Below are positions 8,264 through 16,675 of a stretch of 64,000 nucleotides of DNA, in pieces; positions within the stretch are counted from its first letter, which is position 1, and every line of letters begins with the position of its first letter. Made by a program: the position numbers and the translations under genes. The notes beneath the pieces were generated by a model, which worked only from the letters and a program-made list of their open reading frames with translations, was not told the DNA's origin and made no database searches. The DNA is taken from positions 83,048-147,047 of the forward strand of contig JAZKEO010000001.1 in the NCBI GenBank assembly GCA_040386975.1, given 5' to 3'. Origin of the DNA: M2408 sp040386975. Lineage in GTDB: Bacteria; Bacteroidota; Bacteroidia; Flavobacteriales_D; Crocinitomicaceae.

Positions 8264-8905
8264 ATGCCAGATTTTAAACATATATTTGAAAATAACGAAA
8301 AGTGGGTTGCTGAGAAACTGAATGTAAATCCAGACTATTTCAAGAAATTAGCTGAAGGTCAGAATCCAGATTATTTATATATTGGGTGTTCAGATAGTCG
8401 TGTTACAGCCGAAGATTTAATGGGAGTTCAACCAGGTGAGGTTTTTATTCATAGAAATGTGGCTAATTTGGTTGTAAGTACGGATAATAATTTGAATGCT
8501 GTTGTTCAATACGCTGTGGAATATTTGAAAGTGAAACACATCATTATTTGTGGACATTACGAATGTGGAGGTGTGAAGGCAGCTATGAATCCTAGTGATA
8601 TGGGGCAATTGAATAGTTGGCTTCAAACTTTGCGAGATGTTTATCGTTTTCATCGCGAAGAATTAGATGAAATTGTAGATAATCAAAAACGTTTTGATCG
8701 TTTGGTAGAACTAAATGTGTTGGAACAAGCATTAAATATTATAAAAATTGATCATGTACAACGAGCTTGGTACAAAACTGGATTTCCAACAATTCATGGT
8801 TGGGTTTTTGACGTGAGAACAGGAAAATTAATTGATTTAGGCTTGAATATGGAAAAAGAATTTCAAGCAATTCGATCAATCTACGACCTAAAACCAATAC
8901 AATAA
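8264..8905 (+). CDS. Beta-class carbonic anhydrase
   Basis: 213 residues, cytosolic. Zinc ligands C42 and H98 plus C101 are clear in YIGCSDSRVTAEDLMG and IIICGHYECGGVKAAM; the D44-R46 pair of the CSDSR motif is present. It interconverts CO2 and bicarbonate. Its ATG lies one base after the bestrophin stop codon, so the two genes are almost certainly one operon and may be translationally coupled. HPs such as PGEVFIHRNVANLV follow the normal family order. Nothing is missing or truncated. Confidence 0.95.
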   Translation: MPDFKHIFENNEKWVAEKLNVNPDYFKKLAEGQNPDYLYIGCSDSRVTAEDLMGVQPGEVFIHRNVANLVVSTDNNLNAVVQYAVEYLKVKHIIICGHYECGGVKAAMNPSDMGQLNSWLQTLRDVYRFHREELDEIVDNQKRFDRLVELNVLEQALNIIKIDHVQRAWYKTGFPTIHGWVFDVRTGKLIDLGLNMEKEFQAIRSIYDLKPIQ

Positions 8906-9043
8906 TATAGATTTTAAGACATCAAGACCTTAGGATATTAAGAATTTTATTTTAATATCTCTTAGTTTCTATTTTTAATTGTTTTGAATTAGTATTTTTG
9001 AGTCTTAAAATCTTGATATCGTAACATCTTAATATCTATAATT
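8906..9043. repeat. Inverted word-repeat spacer between carbonic anhydrase and osmC
   Basis: The left end reads ATAGATTTTAAGACATCAAGACC and the right end GAGTCTTAAAATCTTGATATC followed by ATCTTAATATCTATAATT; the right end reverse-complemented resembles the left over about 40 nt. Such 'ATATCTTAAAATCTT' words also occur at 7196-7237 and 28888-29060. No ORF or RNA gene recognised. Confidence 0.5.
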
Positions 9044-9457
9044 ATGAAAAGAAATGCAACTGCCGTTTGGCAAGGAACAGGAAAAGAAGGAAAAGGGAAT
9101 TTAACTACGCAAAGTAGTATTTTAAATCAAACACAATATTCGTTTTTATCGCGTTTTGAAGAAGGAACGGGTACAAACCCTGAAGAATTAATTGCAGCAG
9201 CTCACGCGGGATGTTTTACCATGAAATTGAGTTTTAATTTGAGTGGAGCTGGTTTTGTTCCAGAAAATTTAGAAACAAAATGTGTGATTACTTTGGAAGA
9301 AGGAAGTATCACAGAATCTCACTTGACTTTAAAAGCGAAAGTTCCAACAATCAGTGAAACGCAATTCAATGAATTAGTTGCTGATGCAGAAAAAAACTGT
9401 CCAATTTCAAAATTGTTGAATACGAAAATTACAGTAGTTTCGACTTTAGAGAATTAA
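9044..9457 (+). CDS. osmC: OsmC-family organic hydroperoxide reductase
   Basis: 137 residues. The sequence tracks E. coli OsmC closely: VWQGTGKEGKGNLTTQSSILNQ, RFEEGTGTNPEELIAAAHAGCF and DAEKNCPISKLLN. The two redox cysteines are C57 and C119. The enzyme reduces organic hydroperoxides with a thiol reductant and is usually stress induced. Cytosolic. It stands alone, with repeat DNA on its 5' side; no promoter box of the usual form is visible in the repeat. Confidence 0.93.
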   Translation: MKRNATAVWQGTGKEGKGNLTTQSSILNQTQYSFLSRFEEGTGTNPEELIAAAHAGCFTMKLSFNLSGAGFVPENLETKCVITLEEGSITESHLTLKAKVPTISETQFNELVADAEKNCPISKLLNTKITVVSTLEN

Positions 9458-9553
9458 TCGCTACAATTGTCTAAACTTTGATTTTTTATGATTTTTGAAT
9501 TAACTATGATTATCCGACGAACTAAATTGTAAACAATCAAGGTTTAGATTTTT

Positions 9554-9952
9554 TTACGCAATTTTCTTAAATTTTGAATTTATAAGTCTTTTGAATTGCA
9601 AACTTTTTTGACCAAAATTAATTAAAAGTCCAATTTCTAAATTGTAAGCTTCTAAATAATTAATTGCTTGTGCTAAATGAACGTCTTCTAATTGTATAAC
9701 TGCTTTTATCTCGACAGAAATAAAATTTTCAACTAAAAAATCTACTCTTCGAGTTCCAATTTGATCCAATTTATAAAAAATCGGCATTTCAAATTCTCGA
9801 CTAAACGATAAATTTTGAATATTCATCTCTTTAGATAATGCCCTTTGATATATGACTTCTTGGAAACCATTGCCAAGTATTTTGTGAACTTCCATTGAAC
9901 ACCCAATAATTTTCCCTGTTAATTCAGAATATTTGTAAGTATCATCTATCAT
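9554..9952 (-). CDS. GxxExxY family protein
   Basis: 132 residues. The family motif is visible near residue 29 as GNGFQEVIYQRAL, after GKIIGCSMEVHKIL. Later segments RRVDFLVENFISVEIKAV and QAINYLEAYNLEIGLLINFG contain D...E-x-K, the pattern of a PD-(D/E)XK-like nuclease fold. The biological role of the family is not established; it is common in Bacteroidota and often sits alone, as here. It has its own promoter box upstream (9966-9973). The end lies about 96 nt from osmC, convergent. Confidence 0.85.
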   Translation of the reverse strand: MIDDTYKYSELTGKIIGCSMEVHKILGNGFQEVIYQRALSKEMNIQNLSFSREFEMPIFYKLDQIGTRRVDFLVENFISVEIKAVIQLEDVHLAQAINYLEAYNLEIGLLINFGQKSLQFKRLINSKFKKIA

Positions 9953-9965
9953 TTCTCTTTTTAAC

Positions 9966-9973
9966 CAAAGATA
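9966..9973 (-). promoter_or_regulatory. Promoter -7 box (TATCTTTG) for the GxxExxY gene
   Basis: On the minus strand TATCTTTG lies 13 nt before the ATG at 9952, a perfect TAnnTTTG match. Confidence 0.55.
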
Positions 9974-10067
9974 ATGAAAAACTTCAAATAAAAATCATGG
10001 AATTTAGAAATTAATCAAGCTCGTCAAAAAATCACACTTAATCAATCCAATCAGCTTCAATCACAGT

Positions 10068-10529
10068 TTAAGACTCTATCCACGAAATAATCTCAGGATC
10101 ATTTGGTTCAATGCGATGCGAAACAATGCGTTCGATATTTCCGTTTCCGTCGATTAAATATTTCTGAAAATTCCAAGCGACATCCATCGTTGTTTCTTCT
10201 TTCAACCATTTGTAAATAGGATGTGCATTTTCACCTAAAATCGTCACTTTCGACATCATCGGGAAAGTTACTCCATAGTTTTTTTGACAAAAAGCAACAA
10301 TTTCAGCTTCTGTTCCTGGTTCTTGAGCCCCAAAATCATTAGAAGGAACTCCAATAATTGTAAAATTCTCCTCTTTGTATTTTTCATACATTTCCTCCAT
10401 CGGAGCATAATGAAAGGTATAACCACATTCAGAAGCAGTGTTTACAAGCATTATTTTTTTTCCTTTAACTGTGTTCCAATCAAAGATATTTCCTTGAATG
10501 TCGCGAATTTCAAAATCAAATAAGTTCAT
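10068..10529 (-). CDS. Glutathione peroxidase-like thiol peroxidase
   Basis: 153 residues from MNLFDFEIRDIQGN. This start was chosen over an upstream in-frame start at 10568 because the extension lies wholly inside the preceding gene and the family begins here. Catalytic C35 (TASECGYT), Q69 (FGAQEPG) and W119-N120 (AWNFQKYL) complete the GPx triad/tetrad; it uses cysteine, not selenocysteine. The usual PCNQF motif is replaced by PSNDF. It lacks a signal peptide. It overlaps the 3' end of the CcsBA gene by 14 nt, which makes translational coupling likely and places peroxide removal in the same transcript as cytochrome c assembly. Confidence 0.9.
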   Translation of the reverse strand: MNLFDFEIRDIQGNIFDWNTVKGKKIMLVNTASECGYTFHYAPMEEMYEKYKEENFTIIGVPSNDFGAQEPGTEAEIVAFCQKNYGVTFPMMSKVTILGENAHPIYKWLKEETTMDVAWNFQKYLIDGNGNIERIVSHRIEPNDPEIISWIES

Positions 10530-13500
10530 TTTCTTTAAGGTTTTTATTGTAGAATTTAATTCTAACAAATGAATAAAGAGCGAAAAATAGAATTGTACAA
10601 GTGATTAAAACTACAACATATAAGTAGTTTTGAATTACTGAAAAGTCTATTGATGAAGGTAAGAAAATTAAATGGAATAAAAATACAACAATCAATATTA
10701 AAAGCTGTACGGCGAATCTTTTACCAAAATAACTTATGAAATTCAATTTATACTCATTTTTGTATAAATTATAATGGGTAGATGATAATTGCGTAAACAA
10801 ATAGAAAGCTGTCAAATAATAATAAAGCCAATCTGGAACTTTAGCTAAAGCATCTCCTTGAGCATAAGAATGCAAACCTGTCAAATAGAAATTCACTCCA
10901 AAGAAAGTAAATAAAATAGCTGTATATCCCCACAAAGACATCATATTATATGTAAATCTACCACTTAATGCTGGAATGTATCTGAAGTGTAATATCACTG
11001 CGTAAACCAAAACAGAAACCAAAGCCCATGTTTCTTTTGGATCCCAGCCCCAATATCTTCCCCACGATTCATTTGCCCAAATTCCACCTAAAAAGGTTCC
11101 AATCGTAAGCATAAATAAACCAAGAGTTATTATTAATTCAGAAATAGCAGAAATTTCATTGATGTTTGCAGTTAGACGTTGACCATTATTTTTGAATCTG
11201 AAATTGTATAAAGTTAAATTTAACAATCCCAATATTGCTCCAACGCCAAGGAAAGCATAACTTCCTGTAATAATTGCAACGTGTATTTTTAACCAAAATG
11301 ACTTTAAAACGGGAGCTAATGGAGTGATTTCTGGATCTAACATCTCCAAATGAGCTACAAAAAGCATGAAATAAGCTAAAATAGCTGCTAATGCTAAAAC
11401 AACGGGATACTTTCTTCCAAAAATAAAACCTATTAATACAGCAATCCAAGAAATAAAAATTAAGGCTTCATAACCATTACTCCAAGGTGCATGACCAGAA
11501 ATATACCAACGTAAACTTAAGCCATAAGCGTGATACAAAAAGATAATTAACAATAAAACTACAAAAGGAGTTGAAATGCGTTTAAATCTTTTTTCAGAAC
11601 GAATGCTTGGTTTTACAAAAATTCTAATGAAGAAAATTATTAATAATATTAAGCCTAGAAGAATGTAACTATTCTGAGCATTTTTGTAAATGTCCATTTT
11701 GTTGTAACTGATTTCTAAAGCTACTAAACTTTCCGATGGAGCAACTTTTCCAGCTGTTTCTCTTTGAAATTTCTTAAATGCGTTTAATTTGTCCAAAGCT
11801 AAACCGTACGAATTTTTCTCAGAAGCTTCGTCTAAAGCAGTTAAATAAGCTAAGGCTGAAGACGATGAAAGAGAATCTTTTTGCATCAATTCCATGTTTA
11901 AAGGAACGTACCACATGTTGTTTGGATCGTTTTTTACTGGAATTATTTTCATATACTGCCAGCTCACAATCGAATTAACAACTTCAAAACGCTCAACCAA
12001 TTTGATTAATTTTTTCTCAAATTCACTGCGTTTAGATTCTAATTTCCGGTGTGCTTCGTTGTATTGATCTAAAAATTTGAAATTACCTGTTTCATCAACC
12101 AAACTCATCAAACTGGCATATTCTTTCAGTTTCAAACGTTCACGTGTAGCTTTTGGCACAGAAATCACATCTTGCCTTACCCAATAATCGGGATACATGT
12201 GCATACTCACGATTGTTTGAACCGCATTGTATTTCTCAAATTTATTTTTTCCATAAATTTTTCGCAACAATTCGTCACAAACCGTATGTGCTGGAACAAT
12301 TCTCCCTTTAAAATCTTGAATTAATAAAGAAGCAAATTCATCTGAATGTTCTTCCGACATCACACGATAAATTGGATTTTTTGGAGCTGTCACAACTTGC
12401 CTGTCCGCTGTGGTGGAATGTTCTGCTTCATGATTATGTCCAGTATGATCTTCGTGGTTGTGAGCTACATTTGTATCAACAGCAGTTTGAGAAAAAGAAG
12501 AAAAACTCAAAAATGAAAAGATAACTAAAAGTGACAATAAAGAAGATTCTCTTCGTTCACGCGATTTTTTGATTTTCCCCAATAATTCTTTGAATCTTCC
12601 TACTGGTGCAAAAAGCGATAAAATCATTCCGATTGCCATCAATAAATAACCTAAATAAGTGACGTTTGTTCCCCAAAAATCATAATTGACACTCAAACGT
12701 GTTCCTTCTTCGTTTTCTGGAGTTTGTGGATTATCTAAATCGTAACTCGATTGGAAAAAACGGTAACCTCCGTAATCCATTACATTGTTCATGAAAACTC
12801 GTTTGTCTTTCTGATAATTTTTCTTTTTGTCCAAAATGGTTAGTTCACTTGCAAAAGAAGAAGCAACATCCGAACCTGGATATTTATCCAAAACAAAATC
12901 ACGACAAGCAATTGCGAATGGAAGTGTTTTTTGCGTAGAACCGTATTCCATTTCGTATTGTAAACCATTTAAAAGAAAAACTTCTGTTGATGGAATTTGT
13001 CCTAAACCTCCTTCTAAAGCAACGATTTTACTTTCTTTTCCATCACTTACTCTTAAAGTCAAAATATCCATTCCAACGTCTTTTCTGCCAGAAGACATTT
13101 TTACCATTCTTGCATGATCAATTCTGCGATTAAATACAAATTGCTGACCATTAACGATATACAAAGTTCTTTCTAAAAATGGAACAAAACTATCGGTTGG
13201 AATTTTTTTGTACATCGAATCAGAAATTGCCATACCAGATTCACGCACTTTTTTCATTTCCGTCATCGGTAAATATTGCATGGTCAATTTTGTTTTGAAC
13301 ATCAATTTACCATTTACGGCCATAATATCGATTCCTGGAGCTGAATTTTTCTTTTCGTAAGAAAGTGGAATATCTCCAATGTTTATAAATCCATTTGGCG
13401 ATAAGAAATTTGATTTTTTTCCATCAGTTACAATGTCTAAAACGTGATTATTGATTGAATCTTTGATTAATAAAGTATCAATTTGTTTTGCTTTAAAATC

Positions 13501-14001
13501 GACATATTCAATTTTGATTGGACTTTTATGCTTTGGAAAATCGAAGGATACATCAAAAGAATTATCTGTGATTTCAGACATAAATTTTTTCTCATTGAAG
13601 GTATATTGCATTTTTCCGTCGTTTACACGCACCCAAAGATGTGGGTCAGAAAGGAAAATACGGTTTGATGATTCTCCTTCACGAATTAACATCAACCCTT
13701 CAAAACTGATGAATCGTGTAATTCCAGCACCAATAATGATAATGATAAATGAAATGTGAAAAGTAAGCATCGCCATTTTTTCACGCTGAAACATTTTGTA
13801 TCTAACAATATTTGAAATTAAGTTTATCGCCAAAAAAGCTAACAGGATTTCAAACCACAAAGAGTTGTAGATGATTATTTTAGCTGCTTGAATTCCGTAT
13901 GTTGATTCGATGAGTGTCGCCGCACCAATTGAAACTAAAAAAACAATCATTCCCAGCGCCATCATACGCATTGAAAATAAAGCTTTTGCAAATCTTTCCA
14001 T
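10516..14001 (-). CDS. Fused cytochrome c biogenesis protein CcsBA (System II)
   Basis: 1161 residues in the inner membrane. The N-terminal part is ResB/CcsB-like (about 1-480), with a large periplasmic region and flanking membrane segments. The C-terminal part is CcsA-like (about 750-1161), many membrane segments and the tryptophan-rich heme-handling motif near residues 975-990 (WGRYWGWDPKETWALVS). The protein carries heme to the periplasmic side and attaches it to CxxCH apocytochromes. Unusual is the linker: after a membrane segment and basic patch comes a signal-peptide-like stretch (LLSLLVIFSFLSFSSFSQ, about 488-506) followed by a histidine-rich tract (HNHEDHTGHNHEAEH, about 510-525). Followed by and overlapping the GPx gene. 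Confidence 0.92.
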   Translation of the reverse strand: MERFAKALFSMRMMALGMIVFLVSIGAATLIESTYGIQAAKIIIYNSLWFEILLAFLAINLISNIVRYKMFQREKMAMLTFHISFIIIIIGAGITRFISFEGLMLIREGESSNRIFLSDPHLWVRVNDGKMQYTFNEKKFMSEITDNSFDVSFDFPKHKSPIKIEYVDFKAKQIDTLLIKDSINNHVLDIVTDGKKSNFLSPNGFINIGDIPLSYEKKNSAPGIDIMAVNGKLMFKTKLTMQYLPMTEMKKVRESGMAISDSMYKKIPTDSFVPFLERTLYIVNGQQFVFNRRIDHARMVKMSSGRKDVGMDILTLRVSDGKESKIVALEGGLGQIPSTEVFLLNGLQYEMEYGSTQKTLPFAIACRDFVLDKYPGSDVASSFASELTILDKKKNYQKDKRVFMNNVMDYGGYRFFQSSYDLDNPQTPENEEGTRLSVNYDFWGTNVTYLGYLLMAIGMILSLFAPVGRFKELLGKIKKSRERRESSLLSLLVIFSFLSFSSFSQTAVDTNVAHNHEDHTGHNHEAEHSTTADRQVVTAPKNPIYRVMSEEHSDEFASLLIQDFKGRIVPAHTVCDELLRKIYGKNKFEKYNAVQTIVSMHMYPDYWVRQDVISVPKATRERLKLKEYASLMSLVDETGNFKFLDQYNEAHRKLESKRSEFEKKLIKLVERFEVVNSIVSWQYMKIIPVKNDPNNMWYVPLNMELMQKDSLSSSSALAYLTALDEASEKNSYGLALDKLNAFKKFQRETAGKVAPSESLVALEISYNKMDIYKNAQNSYILLGLILLIIFFIRIFVKPSIRSEKRFKRISTPFVVLLLIIFLYHAYGLSLRWYISGHAPWSNGYEALIFISWIAVLIGFIFGRKYPVVLALAAILAYFMLFVAHLEMLDPEITPLAPVLKSFWLKIHVAIITGSYAFLGVGAILGLLNLTLYNFRFKNNGQRLTANINEISAISELIITLGLFMLTIGTFLGGIWANESWGRYWGWDPKETWALVSVLVYAVILHFRYIPALSGRFTYNMMSLWGYTAILFTFFGVNFYLTGLHSYAQGDALAKVPDWLYYYLTAFYLFTQLSSTHYNLYKNEYKLNFISYFGKRFAVQLLILIVVFLFHLIFLPSSIDFSVIQNYLYVVVLITCTILFFALYSFVRIKFYNKNLKENELI

Positions 14002-14029
14002 TCTAATCTTATTAATCTTAAATCGAGTG

Positions 14030-14037
14030 CAAAATTA
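14030..14037 (-). promoter_or_regulatory. Promoter -7 box (TAATTTTG) for the CcsBA-GPx operon
   Basis: Perfect TAnnTTTG on the minus strand, 28 nt upstream of the CcsBA ATG. Confidence 0.55.
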
Positions 14038-14254
14038 CTCAATGCGATTTGTTTTTTACCCTCAAAAAGGAAATAAATTCAAATAATTTTAGATTATTTC
14101 ACAAACTCACATCTCAATGTTTAAAAATATTCATTTTTCATAGAAAAAGCATGTAACCAAATCCGTTATTTTACATTATATTAGAATAAAAATTATTTGG
14201 GTACGGAATTTGTTTAAACGAACCAAAATAGCATCACAACAAAACAACAATTGC

Positions 14255-16294
14255 ATGAAAAAATACTATTTAATCCTAAGTTTATTAAGTGTTTCATTAT
14301 TTACTTTTTCTCAAGAAGAAGACGAATCGTGTTTGCCACCAGCCAAAAAGATTGTGAAGCAAATTGAATTGGCTAAAAATTCCCAAGATGCAAAAACCGC
14401 TGTAATTAATTTTACAGCAGCAATTGAAACGGCTCCTGATAACGCAATGGCTTATTACGAATACGGAATGTACGCTTACAATCAAGCGATGAAATATTAT
14501 GAAACGCAACCAAACCCAGCTTTAGGAGATAAAAGTATGACGAAAGCAGAAGAAATGTTTCAAAAAACATTGGAATTTTGTCCTGATTATCATGCAAATT
14601 GTACGTATTATTTGGGAGTAATCAATTATTCTCAAAAACAAATGGATGATGCAATCCAATATTTTAAGGCATTTAAAGCTTTTGAACATAGCGATGTTGC
14701 TCGCTATAGTGAAGATCACGATAAAAAATTAGCTGACGTAAGTGAAGTTTTGAAAGAAGTTGAAAGCGTACAAGAAATGAAAACAAAAACGGTTCCTTTT
14801 GAACCTAAAAAAGTTCCAATTGTGAGTACCGCTAATGATGAGTATTTTCCTATGATTTCTCCAGACAACGAGTTGATGTTTTACACAAGAAAATTGGATA
14901 GGAAGAATTTGGGAGATTTAACTTCTCGTATTGTTGAAGAATTCACGTTCTCACAACGAAATGACATGTATTCACCTTTTAATGTGGGTGATGCTTTCTC
15001 AAAGCCCTTTAATGATGGTTCTTTTACCAGTTATGGAGCTGCAACCATGTCTGTGGATAATAAAGAAATGATTATTTGTGCTTGTAAAGCTGAAATGGTT
15101 GGAACGCAAAATTATATGAATTGCGATTTGTATATCACAACTTTTAAGAGAAGTGGAAAAGGTGGAAATGATTTTGAGTGGACTCCGCTTGAAAATATGG
15201 GAACAGGAATCAATACCAATAACGGTTGGGAAGCACAACCTTCTCTTTCCGCAGATGGAAATACCTTGTATTATACGGCTTTAGGTCCAAACACACGTAT
15301 GGACGATATTTATTATGCAACGAGAGATTCAAAAGGAGCTTGGACGGAAGGAAAACCTTTAGATGAAATTAATACAGATGGGAAAGATAAAAGTCCATTT
15401 TTACACCAAGATTCTGAAACCTTGTATTTTGTGTCTTCAAGTTCGGAAGAAAGAAAAGGAATGGGAGGAACAGACATCTTTTATTCTCGCATGGAGAATG
15501 GAAAATGGGGGAAACCGACAAATATTGGTTCGCCAATAAACACAGGTGCTGATGAAATTGGTTTATTCGTTTCTACCGATGGAAAATTAGCCTTTTATTC
15601 CTCTCGTTTTGGTGGAGAATGGAATATTTACAACTTTGAATTATACGCTGAAGCACGACCAAAAGCGGTTGCTTTGATAAAAGGAGAATTAAAAAACGCT
15701 GAAGGAGAACCAATTAACGATGCAGTTATCGAATTGGCTTATACAAATACGGGTAAAACGGAGAAAATCAAAGTGAATGGCGACGATGGGAAATACGCTG
15801 CCATTGTGAAAACAAGTGAAGCTCAAGATGTTGTTGTTACCGTTAAAAAAGAAGGTCATGCTTTTGATTCTAAATTGATTACAAAAGAAGAAATTCAAGG
15901 AAAAACTGCAATCAAAGGAAATGATTTAGCTGTCAGACCTTTAAAAGCTGGAGAAGCTTACACAATTAACGACATACTTTTCGCAACAAATTCCTTTGCT
16001 TTAAACAAAAAATCTGAATTTATTTTAAAGCAATTTGCTAAATTTTTACAAGAAAATGAAACAATTACAATCATGATTCAAGGACATACTGATGATGTGG
16101 GTGATGCAGGAAAAAATTTAAAATTGTCTGAAGATAGAGCCAAAGAAGTAAAACGTTTTCTTGTTTCTCTTGGAATCTCAGAAACACGTTTGAAATCTAA
16201 GGGTTATGGAGTCACAAAACCAAAAGTTGAAAACAGCGATGAATACAATCGTGCAATTAACAGAAGAACAGACTTTATGATTGAGAAATTATGA
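14255..16294 (+). CDS. PorE-like TPR / beta-propeller / OmpA envelope protein
   Basis: 679 residues from MKKYYLILS; the start was chosen because a signal peptide (LLSVSLFTFSQ) begins there, whereas the upstream in-frame TTG adds a polar leader. Domains in order: TPR-like helices (about 40-165), WD40/PD40-type propeller repeats (about 185-460, with PMISPDNELMFYTRK, PSLSADGNTLYYT and LFVSTDGKLAFYSSR), a carboxypeptidase-regulatory-like beta domain (about 475-560), and an OmpA peptidoglycan-binding domain (about 575-679, QGHTDDVGD and LSEDRAKEVKRFL). This order matches PorE of the P. gingivalis type IX secretion apparatus and related proteins. No lipobox is seen. Probably periplasmic, anchored to peptidoglycan. 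Confidence 0.85.
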   Translation: MKKYYLILSLLSVSLFTFSQEEDESCLPPAKKIVKQIELAKNSQDAKTAVINFTAAIETAPDNAMAYYEYGMYAYNQAMKYYETQPNPALGDKSMTKAEEMFQKTLEFCPDYHANCTYYLGVINYSQKQMDDAIQYFKAFKAFEHSDVARYSEDHDKKLADVSEVLKEVESVQEMKTKTVPFEPKKVPIVSTANDEYFPMISPDNELMFYTRKLDRKNLGDLTSRIVEEFTFSQRNDMYSPFNVGDAFSKPFNDGSFTSYGAATMSVDNKEMIICACKAEMVGTQNYMNCDLYITTFKRSGKGGNDFEWTPLENMGTGINTNNGWEAQPSLSADGNTLYYTALGPNTRMDDIYYATRDSKGAWTEGKPLDEINTDGKDKSPFLHQDSETLYFVSSSSEERKGMGGTDIFYSRMENGKWGKPTNIGSPINTGADEIGLFVSTDGKLAFYSSRFGGEWNIYNFELYAEARPKAVALIKGELKNAEGEPINDAVIELAYTNTGKTEKIKVNGDDGKYAAIVKTSEAQDVVVTVKKEGHAFDSKLITKEEIQGKTAIKGNDLAVRPLKAGEAYTINDILFATNSFALNKKSEFILKQFAKFLQENETITIMIQGHTDDVGDAGKNLKLSEDRAKEVKRFLVSLGISETRLKSKGYGVTKPKVENSDEYNRAINRRTDFMIEKL

Positions 16295-16302
16295 TGATGC
16301 TC

Positions 16303-16550
16303 AAATGTCGCCTTTTTATTCTGAAATGAATGGAAAGAACTGAAAAACGGGCACCACGAAGAAGCTGAAAGCTCGCTGAAGTGGTCGTTTTTCAGGATTG
16401 GAATGATTGAAAGAAGAAAAAGCAAAGCTTTTGAAGACTAAACGTTAGAGAAGGTAAAGATTCAGTATGACGAGTTTTTAACCTGCACTAACGTTTGATA
16501 ATCATCAGTTAAAACTGATTCTTCTTTTGCGGAAAAAGAAAAGAATAAAA
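16303..16550 (+). repeat. Modular intergenic repeat, copy B (complete: left, spacer, right)
   Basis: The only copy holding both the left module (from AAATGTCGCC, stem at 16340-16395 with perfect CTGAAAAACG / CGTTTTTCAG arms plus CCAC / GTGG) and the CACTAACGTTTG right module with its palindrome ATCAGTTAAAACTGAT (16504-16519), ending GCGGAAAAAGAAAAGAA. It fills most of the 381-base gap between the PorE-like gene and the acyl-CoA dehydrogenase gene. The only other thing seen in the gap is the promoter box at 16646. Confidence 0.85.
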
Positions 16551-16645
16551 TAGTTTGTTTGCTATAAAATTTATTCTTTTTCAATCAAAAAATAAAAAAA
16601 AACAGAAATCTTCACCTAAATCGTTTCATATTTCAAAAAAGCGTT

Positions 16646-16653
16646 TATTTTTG
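16646..16653 (+). promoter_or_regulatory. Promoter -7 box (TATTTTTG) for acyl-CoA dehydrogenase
   Basis: Perfect TAnnTTTG match 22 nt before the ATG at 16676. Confidence 0.6.
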
Positions 16654-16675
16654 TAAGAAATTTATTTAGTATTTT

